A program made the translations under genes and the position numbers. 64,000 nt of DNA from Saccharothrix espanaensis DSM 44229 (GTDB lineage: Bacteria > Actinomycetota > Actinomycetes > Mycobacteriales > Pseudonocardiaceae): NCBI RefSeq assembly GCF_000328705.1, contig NC_019673.1:5456001-5520000 (forward strand), given 5' to 3'. Below are positions 45,175 to 53,961 of the stretch, piece by piece (positions within the stretch are counted from its first letter, which is position 1; the number at the start of each line of letters is the position of its first letter). Below the pieces are notes generated by a model. It did not search any database. It was not told where the DNA came from and was given only the letters and a program-made list of their open reading frames with translations.

Positions 45175-46241
45175 CCACCGACCTCCCCTACACCTCGGGT
45201 CTCGGCTCCATCGAGCGCGGCGCGGGCCGCGTGCAGGTGGACGACAAGTCGATGATCAACGCGCGCGCGGACGTCAACCAGCTCCTGCCGCTGAAGTACC
45301 ACTGGGCGTGGGAGAAGTACCTCGCCGGCTGCGCCAACCACTGGATGCCGACCGAGGTGTCCATGCAGGCCGACATCGCCCTGTGGCGCTCGCCCACCGG
45401 CCTCACCGACGACGAGCGGCACACGATCAAGCGCAACCTCGGGTTCTTCGCCACCTCGGAGTCGTTGGTGGCCAACAACATCGTGCTCGCGGTGTACCGC
45501 CACCTGACCAACCCCGAGTGCCGCCAGTACCTGCTGCGCCAGGCGTTCGAGGAGGCCGTGCACACCCACACGTTCCAGTACGTCTGCGAGTCGCTCGGCT
45601 TGGACGAGGGCGAGCTGTTCAACATGTACCGCGAGGTCCCGTCGATCACCGACAAGGCCGCGTGGGCGTTGAACTACACGCAGCACCTCGAAGACCCGGG
45701 GTTCCGCACCGGCACGCCCGAGACCGACCAGGCGTTCCTCCGCGACCTCGTGGCGTTCTACGTGGTGTTCGAGGGCATGTGGTTCTACACCGGCTTCGCC
45801 CAGATCCTGTCGTTCGGGCGGCGCAACAAGATGATCGGCATCGCCGAGCAGTACCAGTACATCCTGCGCGACGAGTCGATCCACCTGAACTTCGGCATCG
45901 ACTCGATCAACCAGATCAAGATCGAGAACCCGCACCTGTGGAGCGATGCCTTCCAGGCCGAGGTCCGCACCATGCTGGGCGAGGCGTGTGAGCTGGAGAT
46001 CGCCTACGGCCGCGACACCATGCCCAACGGTCTGCTCGGCCTCAACGCCGACCAGTGCGAGCAGTACATGCACTTCATCACCAACCGCCGCTGCGCGCAG
46101 CTCGGCCTGGCCCCGGTCTTCGGCCCGGCGGACAACCCGTTCCCGTGGATGTCCGAGGCCATCGACCTGAAGAAGGAGAAGAACTTCTTCGAGACCCGGG
46201 TGACCGAGTACGCCTCCGGCGCGTCGCTCGACTGGGACTGA
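45171..46241 (+). CDS. nrdB: Ribonucleoside-diphosphate reductase, beta chain (Phe at radical site)
   Basis: The protein is 356 residues. GTG 45171 overlaps the nrdA stop, so the two are translationally coupled. The four-helix R2 core carries metal ligands in [27 protein letters not shown] and [11 protein letters not shown]. In the E-x2-H-x3-Y pattern of class Ia R2 proteins the last residue is the radical Tyr. Here the motif is E-A-V-H-T-H-T-F, so Phe replaces it. The first ligand appears to be Glu instead of Asp. Both traits match subclass Ic (Chlamydia-type Mn/Fe) proteins. A hairpin terminator follows the gene. Confidence 0.95.
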
Positions 46242-46250
46242 CCACGTCCC

Positions 46251-46275
46251 GGGGCCGGGGTCTGTTCCCGGCCCC
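46251..46275 (+). terminator. nrdAB terminator
   Basis: GGGGCCGGG pairs with CCCGGCCCC (46267-46275) across a 7-base loop, 9 bases past the nrdB stop codon. Confidence 0.75.
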
Positions 46276-46478
46276 GGCTCCCTTCTCCCGGCCAGGAAAG
46301 GCGACCACCGGTGCGCTGCCGGTTCACCACCGTCCAGGAAACCGTCTTGGCCGTGGTCAAGCGTCCTCCGGGCGACCGACGCGCGCCCTTGGCTGGAGCG
46401 GTCACGGCGCTCGTGGGACGCGCTGGCGCCGCCACAGTTCCGAGCGCACGGGCACGGCCGCGTCACCCGTGCACGGAG

Positions 46479-47576
46479 TCATGCAGGCGTGCGGAGGCCC
46501 TGGGCGTGCAGGCGGGGCAGGACTTCCTGGGCGAAGTAGTCCAGTTCGCCCAGGTAGTCGACGAAGCTCACGGTGATGCCGGCGAACCCGGAGCGGTGGA
46601 AGCGGCCGATCTGGTCGGCGATGTCGTCGGGGCTGCCGATCAGGGGGCAGGTCCCGTGGCCGGACGCGAAGCGGGCGCGGAAGGTGGCGAGCATCTCCGG
46701 TGTGAAGGATCTCGCGTGCAGTCCCTGGAGTGTCATGAGGTTGTCGACGGCGTCCCAGTCGGCGTGGTCGTGGGCGTAGTGGTGCAGGTAGTCCTCTGCT
46801 TCACGGCGGGTTGGGCGGCAGACGACGTGCGTAGGGGTGAACACGCCGACGGTGCGGTTGTGGTGCCTGCGCGCGCGGTCTCGCAGACGCTCTACCACCG
46901 GTTGTCCATCCTCGGGGCCGGAGACGATGGTGAACGCGATGTCGGCGTTGCGCGTGGCGTAGGCGAGGCCCTGCTCGGATGATCCCGCGTTGATCACGGG
47001 GAGGGGGCCGTCGTACGGTCCGGGCAGCCCTTCGGCGTTGTGGAGGTGGAAGAAACGGCCGTCGTGGTCGAAGGGGTCCGATCGGGTCCAGACCGCCCGC
47101 ACGACGTCCCACCACTCCTGGGCCAGGGCGTAGCGGTCGTCGTGGCTGTCGGGCAGGACCGACCCGAACGCCTCGTACTCGGGCTTGTTCCATCCCGCCA
47201 CGATGTTGATGCCGGCCCGGCCGCGGCCGATCTGGTCGAGCGTGGCGAGTTGCTTGGCCACGGCGAGCGGGTGGTGGAAGGCGGTGTGGACGGTCGAGAA
47301 CACGACCAGGCGGCTGGTGTGCGCGAGGAGACCGGCGGCCGAGGTCGTCGGGTCGAGGACCTCGTCGTGGAAGTTGCCGCGCCCGCCGTACCCCTTCCAG
47401 CGGGCGGCGGGGAGCAGGAAGTCGATGCCGACCTCGTCGGCCCGCCTCGCCAGCCGCAGGTTGTCCTCCCAACCGCCGGACCACCGTTCGGGGACCGTGG
47501 TCGCGGCCAGTCCCGACGAGCAGTTCGCCCCGAACAACCCCACCTTGAACCCCTTGCCGTCCGTGATCGTCTTCAT
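46479..47576 (-). CDS. LLM-class flavin-dependent oxidoreductase
   Basis: The protein is 365 residues with ATG 47576 after GGAGGG. It is a luciferase-like TIM barrel with the SsuD/RutA-branch features FGANCSSGLAATTVPERWSG, VVFSTVHTAFHHPLAVAKQL, GRAGINIVAGWNKPEYEAFG and INAGSSEQGLAYA. These enzymes use FMNH2 and O2 to oxidise sulfonates, sulfones or pyrimidines. The length and NIVAGWN motif favour the alkanesulfonate/dimethylsulfone-type group. No ABC sulfonate transporter or flavin reductase is adjacent, so the substrate is unassigned. Confidence 0.87.
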   Translation of the reverse strand: MKTITDGKGFKVGLFGANCSSGLAATTVPERWSGGWEDNLRLARRADEVGIDFLLPAARWKGYGGRGNFHDEVLDPTTSAAGLLAHTSRLVVFSTVHTAFHHPLAVAKQLATLDQIGRGRAGINIVAGWNKPEYEAFGSVLPDSHDDRYALAQEWWDVVRAVWTRSDPFDHDGRFFHLHNAEGLPGPYDGPLPVINAGSSEQGLAYATRNADIAFTIVSGPEDGQPVVERLRDRARRHHNRTVGVFTPTHVVCRPTRREAEDYLHHYAHDHADWDAVDNLMTLQGLHARSFTPEMLATFRARFASGHGTCPLIGSPDDIADQIGRFHRSGFAGITVSFVDYLGELDYFAQEVLPRLHAQGLRTPA

Positions 47577-48049
47577 CCGGCCGCGCCCTCCGTCGTGGTG
47601 TCCTGCGCTTCGTCTACTCCCCCGGCCATGGCGTGCCTACGCCGATCCGGGCCGCCGCGGCGACTTCACCCCTTCGCGCCGACCGGTCGCCCTGCCCATG
47701 GTCGACCCGTTCGAACGGGCTCGTCGGCGCGTCGCCCGAAGGCGTTGCCGAAGCCATCGCACTCCACCGGGAGGTCGCCGACGACGTGCCGTTCGGCCGC
47801 GCTGCGCTGGAAGCCGACAGCGACTGCACCGGACGCGCCGCACCGCACGCCGCGCGCACCAGCCCGCCACGCCCGACCAGCCGTGCCTTCTCGCGGCATC
47901 CGGCGCACCGACACCTGTTCGGCGGCGTGCGCTGCCCGGCTCGGTCCCGTGCCGGCTGCCCGGTACGGACCAGCGGGCGCCACCCTTCCCGCACCGGCCG
48001 GCCGCTGCCACCCTCTTGCCGCCGGAACTCCGCGAGGGAAGGGGAAGCC
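47577..48049. other. Intergenic, no gene supported
   Basis: About 470 bp upstream of the HAF-repeat gene and divergent from the LLM gene. Open frames cross it in several phases but none has protein-like composition throughout. The promoter of 48050 should lie in its right part. Confidence 0.4.
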
Positions 48050-49057
48050 TTGTCCATCCGAGGGAACAGGATCGCCGCAGCGGCTGCGGGGGTGGCGCTC
48101 GCGCTGGCGGTGTCACCCGTCGCGTCCGCCACGACCGCTGCGGCCTGCACGTGGCAGAAGACCACGTGGGAACTGCCGACCGGGGCCGAGGCGGGCAGCG
48201 TCACCGGCTACGACGGGAGCCGGTACGCGGTCGGCGTCACCGGGCGCAAGGGCCAGTTCGGGACCATCGGCTCGCCGCGCGGCACCGTGTGGGACAGCGG
48301 CCGGGTCGTCCTGCGCATCACCGGGGACGTCCCACACCTGCGGGACGTCAACAGCTCCGGCCTGGTGGTCGGCGACACCGTCGACGACAACGGGTTCAGG
48401 GCCATCACCGTCACCCGCGACGGCAGCGTGACCACCCTGCCCGGCAACCCGACGTGGAGCGGCTACACGGCCTCGCTGATCAACAACCGGGGCGACGTCG
48501 TCGGCGCGGCCACCACGACCGCGGGCCGGCGCGTCGTGGTGTGGCCGGCGAGCGCGCCCGGCACGTACCGCGAACTGCCCACGCCGACCGTGTCGAGCCT
48601 GTTCCTGACCGACGTGGACGAGCAGGGCCGGATCATCGCCCAGACCGATTCCGGTTCCGGCGGCGGTTTCGTGTGGGACACCGACGGCCAGTACCGGGTG
48701 GTCGCCGCGACGGGCGCGGGCGGCTGGGGCACACCGTGGGCGATCCGCGACGGCCGGGTGGTCGGCAGCGTCGACTCCACCTCGGCCTACGCCGCCGCGG
48801 AGTGGAACGCGCGGGGCGCGCTGACCCGGGTGATCCGCGACGGCGCGCTCGTCGCGCGGGCGATCGGCGGCGCGGGCACCGTGGCGGGCATCCGGTTCGT
48901 CGGCTCGACCCAGCGGCCGGTGCTGTGGCGCAGCGGCGTGGTCTCCGACGCGCTCACGTCGGTGGCGGCGGGGTTCTCGGTGCGCGGCGTCAGCAACGAC
49001 GAGCGCACGCTGGTGGGCACGGAGAACCGCGTCCCCAGCCACTACAGCTGTTCCTGA
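48050..49057 (+). CDS. Secreted HAF-repeat beta-propeller-like protein
   Basis: The protein is 335 residues with TTG start 48050 after AAGGGGAAG. The signal peptide has RGNR, then IAAAAAGVALALAVSPVASA. Repeats such as VNSSGLVVGDTVDDNGF, INNRGDVVGAATTTAGR and VDEQGRIIAQTDSGSGG each place DxxGxxVG after a strand. This is the HAF-type extracellular repeat, and such units build propeller-like folds. There is one Cys near each end of the mature chain. Function is unknown, and it is probably exported. An upstream in-frame extension exists but lacks a signal peptide and is rejected. Confidence 0.75.
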   Translation: MSIRGNRIAAAAAGVALALAVSPVASATTAAACTWQKTTWELPTGAEAGSVTGYDGSRYAVGVTGRKGQFGTIGSPRGTVWDSGRVVLRITGDVPHLRDVNSSGLVVGDTVDDNGFRAITVTRDGSVTTLPGNPTWSGYTASLINNRGDVVGAATTTAGRRVVVWPASAPGTYRELPTPTVSSLFLTDVDEQGRIIAQTDSGSGGGFVWDTDGQYRVVAATGAGGWGTPWAIRDGRVVGSVDSTSAYAAAEWNARGALTRVIRDGALVARAIGGAGTVAGIRFVGSTQRPVLWRSGVVSDALTSVAAGFSVRGVSNDERTLVGTENRVPSHYSCS

Positions 49058-49063
49058 CCACCA

Positions 49064-49098
49064 CCGGTCGGATCGGTCGCGTCGACCGATCCGACCGG
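49064..49098. terminator. Bidirectional terminator
   Basis: A 15-bp perfect stem (49064-49078 with 49084-49098, CCGGTCGGATCGGTC arm) has a 5-base loop. It lies between the convergent HAF-repeat and DUF3592 genes. Confidence 0.8.
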
Positions 49099-49201
49099 GC
49101 TGCCGGCGCAGCCCACCGGTCCGGCAGCCGGTGGACGCGACGACACGAGTGGTCGAGCAACGCGTCCGAGGTCGAGCAGCACGTGGGCGCCCGAGACCAC
49201 C

Positions 49202-49630
49202 TCAGGTCGAGCGACGGCGTCCGGACTGGCGTGCGAGACGCCAGGTGAGCATCGGAATCGCCACGGCGGCCGCGGTCGTGATGCCGAGCATCACGAAGGT
49301 GACCGTCCGGTCGTTCGTCGCCCGCACGTCGTCGACGTCCGACGACGGGTCCGCCGGGTCGTAGACGATCTCGATCTGCTCGTCCAGAGCGGGTTCCGGC
49401 CCCGACACGCGTTGGCCGATCAGCGAACGGAACTGCCTGCCGTCCGGCGTGCGGAACTCCACCTCGTCCCGCCGGACCGTGTCCACCACCCGCGCCGAAG
49501 CCCGCTGCCCCCGTTCGGACAACGCGATGTCGTTGCTCCACATCGTGTACGTCCCGTACGCGAACCCCGCCACCACCACCGCGCCCATCAACCCGAACAA
49601 CCAGGCCGGCGGCCGTTTCGTGGACACCAT
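49202..49630 (-). CDS. DUF3592-type membrane protein
   Basis: The 142-residue protein has a transmembrane helix at each end (AWLFGLMGAVVVAGFAYGTY and TVTFVMLGITTAAAVAIPML). The outer beta domain between them has RASARVVDTVRRDEVEFRTP, EIVYDPADPSSDV and VDDVRATN. This is the DUF3592 layout. Function is unknown. ATG 49630 is preferred because GGGGATC lies directly before it. Confidence 0.78.
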   Translation of the reverse strand: MVSTKRPPAWLFGLMGAVVVAGFAYGTYTMWSNDIALSERGQRASARVVDTVRRDEVEFRTPDGRQFRSLIGQRVSGPEPALDEQIEIVYDPADPSSDVDDVRATNDRTVTFVMLGITTAAAVAIPMLTWRLARQSGRRRST

Positions 49631-49689
49631 GATCCCCATGGGACCGGCATTCCACGCCGCCGGGCCCGCCAAACCCCGGCCGGGTCGGT

Positions 49690-50370
49690 TCAGCAGCAGT
49701 GGTCGCCGCGCCAGGCTTCGCGGCCTTCCTTCACGGCCACCGCGGCGATGACCAGGGCCACGACCGGATCCGCCCAGGACCAGCCGAACAGGGAGTTGAG
49801 CACGAGGCCGAGCAGCAGGACGCCGGACAGGTAGGTGCACAGCAGCGTCTGCTTGGAGTCGGCGACGGCGCTGGCCGAACCCAGTTCCCGTCCGGCGCGG
49901 CGTTGGGCGGTCGACAGGAACGGCATGACCAGCAGCGACACGGCGGCCAGCACGATGCCGACGGTCGAGTGGTCGGCGGTTTCCGCGCCCAGCAGGGAAC
50001 GTGCGGACTCGACCGTGACGTACCCGGCCAAGGCGAAGAACGAGACGGCGATGACTTTCAGCGCGGTCCGCTCGCGCGCTTCGGGGTCGGCGCCGGAGAA
50101 CTGCCACGCGACCGCCAGCGCGGAGGCGACCTCGATCACCGAGTCCAGGCCGAAGCCGACCAGGGCGGTGGAGGAGGCGATCGTGCCGGCGGTGATCGCC
50201 ACGACCGCTTCGACCACGTTGTAGGTGATCGTGGCGGCGACCAGGAGGCGGACTCGGCGGGTCAGCGCCGCCCGCCGTCGCGGGTCGGCCGTGCCGCGTG
50301 GAGCCTGGGTGCGGCAACCGTCGGCGCACTGCCCGGTGTTCGCGACCGGGCCGGGGCGATCGGCGCTCAC
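49690..50370 (-). CDS. Cation diffusion facilitator-like metal efflux protein
   Basis: The 226-residue protein has five to six transmembrane helices with the metal-site helix GFGLDSVIEVASALAVAW and the later ADSKQTLLCTYLSGVLLLG. A Cys-rich N-terminus (GQCADGCRTQ) and a CC terminus could bind soft metals. The chain is shorter than typical CDF transporters because the cytosolic C-terminal domain is absent. GTG 50370 overlaps the stop of cmtR by 4 bases (GTGA), so the pair is one operon. Cd/Pb or Zn export under CmtR control is the expected role. Confidence 0.85.
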   Translation of the reverse strand: MSADRPGPVANTGQCADGCRTQAPRGTADPRRRAALTRRVRLLVAATITYNVVEAVVAITAGTIASSTALVGFGLDSVIEVASALAVAWQFSGADPEARERTALKVIAVSFFALAGYVTVESARSLLGAETADHSTVGIVLAAVSLLVMPFLSTAQRRAGRELGSASAVADSKQTLLCTYLSGVLLLGLVLNSLFGWSWADPVVALVIAAVAVKEGREAWRGDHCC

Positions 50371-50723
50371 CCGCGCACCTGCGCCGCCGGGCCGGTCACG
50401 GTCGGCGGGACGTCGAGGCAGGGCTCGGCGGTGTCCACGGTCAGCACCACCGAGACCAACTCCCCCAGCGCACGGGTCAGGTGCGCGTCGGCCAGGGCGT
50501 AGCGGACCTGGCGGCCCTCGTGGGCGGCGACGACCAGGCCGCAGCCGCGCAGGCACGCCAGGTGGTTGGACACGTTGGAGCGGCTCAGCCCGAGGTGGTC
50601 GGCGAGCCGGGCGGGGTAGCTGATCCCGTCGAGCAGCGCGACCAGGATGCGGCACCGGGTCGGATCGGCCAACGCCCGGCCCAACCGGGCCAGCGCGTCC
50701 TCGCGCGTCTCACACTTCAGCAT
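50367..50723 (-). CDS. cmtR: CmtR-like ArsR/SmtB family Cd(II)/Pb(II)-sensing repressor
   Basis: The protein is 118 residues and is very close to Mycobacterium CmtR along its whole length: MLKCETREDALARLGRALAD, PTRCRILVALLDG, SRSNVSNHLACLRGCGLVVA. The metal-binding Cys pair C-L-R-G-C in the recognition helix and the C-terminal Cys (EPCLDV) are all kept, matching Cys57, Cys61 and Cys102 of the mycobacterial protein. ATG 50723 is 7 bases after TATGGT, so it is likely leaderless. A 7-bp inverted repeat overlaps the -35 region. It should repress its own operon with the efflux gene until Cd or Pb binds. Confidence 0.9.
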   Translation of the reverse strand: MLKCETREDALARLGRALADPTRCRILVALLDGISYPARLADHLGLSRSNVSNHLACLRGCGLVVAAHEGRQVRYALADAHLTRALGELVSVVLTVDTAEPCLDVPPTVTGPAAQVRG

Positions 50724-50730
50724 GGGGAGA

Positions 50731-50773
50731 ACCATACAGCGACTGGTGTACTACAGTCACGGCTGAACTGTAG
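50731..50773 (-). promoter_or_regulatory. cmtR promoter and operator
   Basis: On the minus strand TGACTG (-35-like, 50759-50754), 17 bases, then TATGGT (50736-50731) precede the leaderless ATG. The inverted repeat CTACAGT-N9-ACTGTAG (50751-50773) overlaps the -35, as expected for an ArsR-type repressor. Confidence 0.65.
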
Positions 50774-50903
50774 GACTGATCGGCAGCAGTCGTCACGGCC
50801 GCGCTGGCTGTTCCCTCCGGGACCGCACGGTCGAGGAGCCCCACCGGCACGGCGAACGCCTACCCCACGAACTCGGGTCGCGCGGCATCTCCGGCGTGCC
50901 AGG

Positions 50904-52448
50904 TCAACCGACGGTGGCGTGCGCCTTGGGCAGGGTGAAGCGGACCGTGGTGCCGCCGGTGACGTCGGTGTCGAGCCAGATGCGGCCGCCGTGGAACTCG
51001 ACGATCTTGCGGCACAGGGCCAGTCCGATGCCGGTTCCGGGGTAGCGGTCCTTCGGGTGCAGGCGTTGGAAGATCACGAAGACGCGTTCCGCGTACCGCT
51101 GCTCGATCCCGATCCCGTTGTCGCTCACCGAGAACACCCACGTGTCGTCCTCGCCGGGCTCGGCGTCGACCCGCACCACCGGGGTTTGGGCCGCGCGGAA
51201 CTTGACGGCGTTGCCGATCAGGTTCTGGAACACCGCCGTCACCAGGCCGGGCACGGCCCGCACCGCCGGCAGGTCGCCGACCTCGACCCGCGCGCCGGAC
51301 GAGTCCAGGGCCTCGGCGAGGTTGTGGCGGGCGGCGTCGACCAGGTCGGCCGCCGCGACGACCACCTTCTTGTCGTCGTTGCGGCCCACCCGGCTGAACG
51401 CGAGCAGGTCGTTGATGAGCACCTGCATCCGCTTCGCGCCGTCGACCGCGAACGCGATGTACTGCGTGGCACGGTCGTCCAAGCGGTCGCCGTAGCGCTG
51501 TTCCAGCAGTTGGCAGAAGCTGGCGATCTTGCGCAACGGCTCTTGGAGGTCGTGCGAGGCCACGTAGGCGAACTGCTCCAGCTCGGCGTTGGACCGGCGC
51601 AGGTCCTCGGTCGCGGCGTCCAGCGCGGTGTTGCGGTCCCGGGCGTGGTCGAGCTCGTCCACGATCCGCCGGCGCATGATGTCCACGCCGTGCCCCAGTT
51701 CCAGCAGCTCCTGGGGCCCGGTGGCGGCGACGGTGTGCCCGAACTCCCCGCTCGACACGCGACCGACCTGCCCCCGCAGCGTGCTCAACGGGCGCACCAC
51801 GTGCATGTGCACGGCCACGACGCAGGCGCACACGGCGATCAACACCACGCCCAAGGCGATGATGCAGGTCACCGCCATGCGGGTGGCGGCGTCGTTGAGG
51901 GCCGTGCGCCCGTCGGCCCGCTGGTCGGCCATCTCGTCCCGCAACACCGACAACGCGGCCCGCACCGCGTCGAACTGCCGTTTGCCCGCGCTGTCCCCGG
52001 GCACGTCGGTGCCGGCGCGCACCGCGTCGATGGCGGGTTCGGCGTAGCCGTCGCGCCAGGTCGCGACCGCCGCGTCCACGGCGGCCAGCCCGGCGTCGAC
52101 CTCGGGCGACCCCATCGCCACGATCGCCGCGCGGGCCACCTCCTGCCCGATCAGGCCGTCGGCGTAGGGACCCAGGAACGCCTCGTCGCGGCTCAGGATG
52201 AAGCCGCGCACCCCGGTCTCCTGGTCGACCAGGTCCGAACCCCACTGCTGGGCGCTGACCACCGCCGGGCCGACCACGTCGAGCAACCGCGACCGGGCCC
52301 GCGACAGATCCCCGATGGCCGACAGCACCACCGCGAACGCGCCCAGCAGGATCACGACCAGCACCGCGGAGATCAACACCGACCACCGCCGCAGTGACCT
52401 GCCGCCGGCCGGGCCGTTGTCCGTCCCCGACTGCGAACCCGAGCGCAC
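50904..52448 (-). CDS. CHASE3-type membrane histidine kinase
   Basis: The protein is 514 residues with GTG 52448 after GGAGGAGCC. It has a transmembrane helix (WSVLISAVLVVILLGAFAVV), an extracellular CHASE3-like helical bundle (VDQETGVRGFILSRDEAFLG), a second helix (CIIALGVVLIAVCACVVAV), HAMP, HisKA H-box FAYVASHDLQEPLRKI near residue 298, and HATPase (NAVKFRAAQT, DNGIGIEQRY, GTGIGLALCRKI). The H-box and C-terminus resemble phytochrome-like kinases that pair with Rcp1-type response regulators, one of which is encoded at 55451. The cluster with RsbQ/RsbP-like genes suggests a joint stress-signalling role. Confidence 0.88.
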   Translation of the reverse strand: MRSGSQSGTDNGPAGGRSLRRWSVLISAVLVVILLGAFAVVLSAIGDLSRARSRLLDVVGPAVVSAQQWGSDLVDQETGVRGFILSRDEAFLGPYADGLIGQEVARAAIVAMGSPEVDAGLAAVDAAVATWRDGYAEPAIDAVRAGTDVPGDSAGKRQFDAVRAALSVLRDEMADQRADGRTALNDAATRMAVTCIIALGVVLIAVCACVVAVHMHVVRPLSTLRGQVGRVSSGEFGHTVAATGPQELLELGHGVDIMRRRIVDELDHARDRNTALDAATEDLRRSNAELEQFAYVASHDLQEPLRKIASFCQLLEQRYGDRLDDRATQYIAFAVDGAKRMQVLINDLLAFSRVGRNDDKKVVVAAADLVDAARHNLAEALDSSGARVEVGDLPAVRAVPGLVTAVFQNLIGNAVKFRAAQTPVVRVDAEPGEDDTWVFSVSDNGIGIEQRYAERVFVIFQRLHPKDRYPGTGIGLALCRKIVEFHGGRIWLDTDVTGGTTVRFTLPKAHATVG

Positions 52449-52650
52449 GGCTCCTCCAGACCACGACGCGACCGCGTCGACGGCTCGACGCCACGACGAG
52501 CGCGGCCATGATAGGAGCACCCCCGCCACCCGACGCCGCTCCACCGAGGGCGTGGGAGCGCGACGCGTTTCACCCCCGCCGGGAGGTTTGCGCGGTGCGC
52601 GACGGGGAAGCCGGTTCGGTGAGCCTCTGACAGGAGACAGGCGTGACGGT

Positions 52651-53070
52651 GTGAACGAACGCTCTCGCCCCGCGGATGCCGGCACAGCGGAGGTACTGGA
52701 ACTGGGCGGTGACGGAGAACGGCTGCCCGTGGTCCGCCGGTGGGTCGCCGAGCTGCTGCGGGGCCGGGTCGACGAAGAGATCGTGCAAGACGTGCAGCTC
52801 ATCGCGAACGAGCTGGTGAGCAACGCCTACGACCACGGTCGGTGGGCGGTGCGGGTGCGGGTCAGCCTGCCGACGGCGGGCGCGCCGCGGGTCCGGGTGG
52901 AGGTCGACGACACGTCGTCCGACCTGCCCGTCCTGGGCCGGTCACGGCTGACCGATCTGCGCGGCAGGGGGTTGGTGCTGGTCAACGCGCTGTCGACCCG
53001 GTGGGGTGCGCGGCCGAAGTTCGGCGGCAAGACCGTGTGGGCCGACGTCGCCACCACCGCCACCCCGTAG
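52651..53070 (+). CDS. ATP-binding anti-sigma-factor-like protein (RsbW/HATPase_c_2)
   Basis: The protein is 139 residues with GTG 52651. It shows the GHKL fold of SpoIIAB/RsbW kinases: LPVVRRWVAELLRGRVDEEI, N-box IANELVSNAYDHG, a G1-like region VEVDDTSSDLPVL and a G2 loop LRGRGLVLVNALSTRWG. Such proteins bind sigma factors or phosphorylate anti-sigma-factor antagonists. Its position before RsbQ- and RsbP-like genes makes it a candidate partner-switch kinase. No anti-anti-sigma STAS protein lies in the window. The ribosome binding site AGGAG is 14 bases away, which is rather long. Confidence 0.8.
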   Translation: MNERSRPADAGTAEVLELGGDGERLPVVRRWVAELLRGRVDEEIVQDVQLIANELVSNAYDHGRWAVRVRVSLPTAGAPRVRVEVDDTSSDLPVLGRSRLTDLRGRGLVLVNALSTRWGARPKFGGKTVWADVATTATP

Positions 53071-53151
53071 CCGGACGGGACACCCGCGCGGCCCGGTCGT
53101 GCCTGGTCGTGCGGTGGTCGCGAGCCGGGTCCCGCACGGCGGTGCGAAGAT

Positions 53152-53961
53152 GTGTCGGTGGACGTGCGCAGCAGGAACAACGTGGTCGACACCGGTGACC
53201 GGAACGGTCCGGTCGTGCTGCTGGCGCACGGGTTCGGCTGCGACCAGAACCTGTGGCGGCTGGTCGCGCCCGTGCTCGCCGCCGACCACCGGGTGGTGTT
53301 GTTCGACCACGTCGGCGCGGGCCGCTCCGACCTCGCGGCGTGGGACCCGGACCGGTACTCCACGCTGCACGGTTACGCCGAGGACGTGCTGGACATCTGC
53401 GCCGACCTCGACCTGCGCGACGTGGTGCTCGTGGGCCACTCGGTCAGCGCGATGATCGGCGTGCTGGCCGCCAACCGCGAGCCGGAGCGGTTCGCCCGGC
53501 TCGTGCTGCTCACCCCCTCGCCCCGCTACCTCGACGACGGCGACTACCGGGGCGGGTTCTCCCCCGCCGACATCGACGAGCTGCTGGAGTCGCTGGACAG
53601 CAACTACCTGGGCTGGTCGGCGGCGATGGCCCCGGTGATCATGGGCAACCCGGAGCGGCCCGAGCTCGGCCAGGAGCTGGCAGACAGCTTCTGCCGCACC
53701 GACCCGACCATCGCGTCGGTGTTCGCGCGCACCACGTTCCTGTCCGACAACCGCGCCGACCTGGCCCAGGTCTCGGTGCCGACGCTGGTCGTGGAGTGCG
53801 CCCAGGACGTGATCGCGCCCCGGGAGGTCGGCGCCTACGTGCACGCCCGGATCCCGGGCAGCCGGTTGGTCACCCTCGACGCGACAGGTCACTGCCCGCA
53901 GCTCAGCGCACCGGAAGCCACCATCGAGGCGATCACGTCCAGCACCGCCGACCTGCGGTGA
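53152..53961 (+). CDS. rsbQ: RsbQ-like alpha/beta hydrolase
   Basis: The protein is 269 residues. The catalytic triad is Ser in LVGHSVSAMIG, Asp in VECAQDVIAP and His in DATGHCPQL. The sequence NNVVDTGDRNGPVVLLAHGF, then GCDQNLWRLVAP, is characteristic of RsbQ and its plant relatives D14/KAI2. In Bacillus RsbQ is needed for activation of the phosphatase RsbP during energy stress. The GTGA overlap with the next gene, a PAS-PP2C phosphatase, recreates the rsbQ-rsbP pair. GTG 53152 or 53158 may be the start. Confidence 0.87.
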   Translation: MSVDVRSRNNVVDTGDRNGPVVLLAHGFGCDQNLWRLVAPVLAADHRVVLFDHVGAGRSDLAAWDPDRYSTLHGYAEDVLDICADLDLRDVVLVGHSVSAMIGVLAANREPERFARLVLLTPSPRYLDDGDYRGGFSPADIDELLESLDSNYLGWSAAMAPVIMGNPERPELGQELADSFCRTDPTIASVFARTTFLSDNRADLAQVSVPTLVVECAQDVIAPREVGAYVHARIPGSRLVTLDATGHCPQLSAPEATIEAITSSTADLR

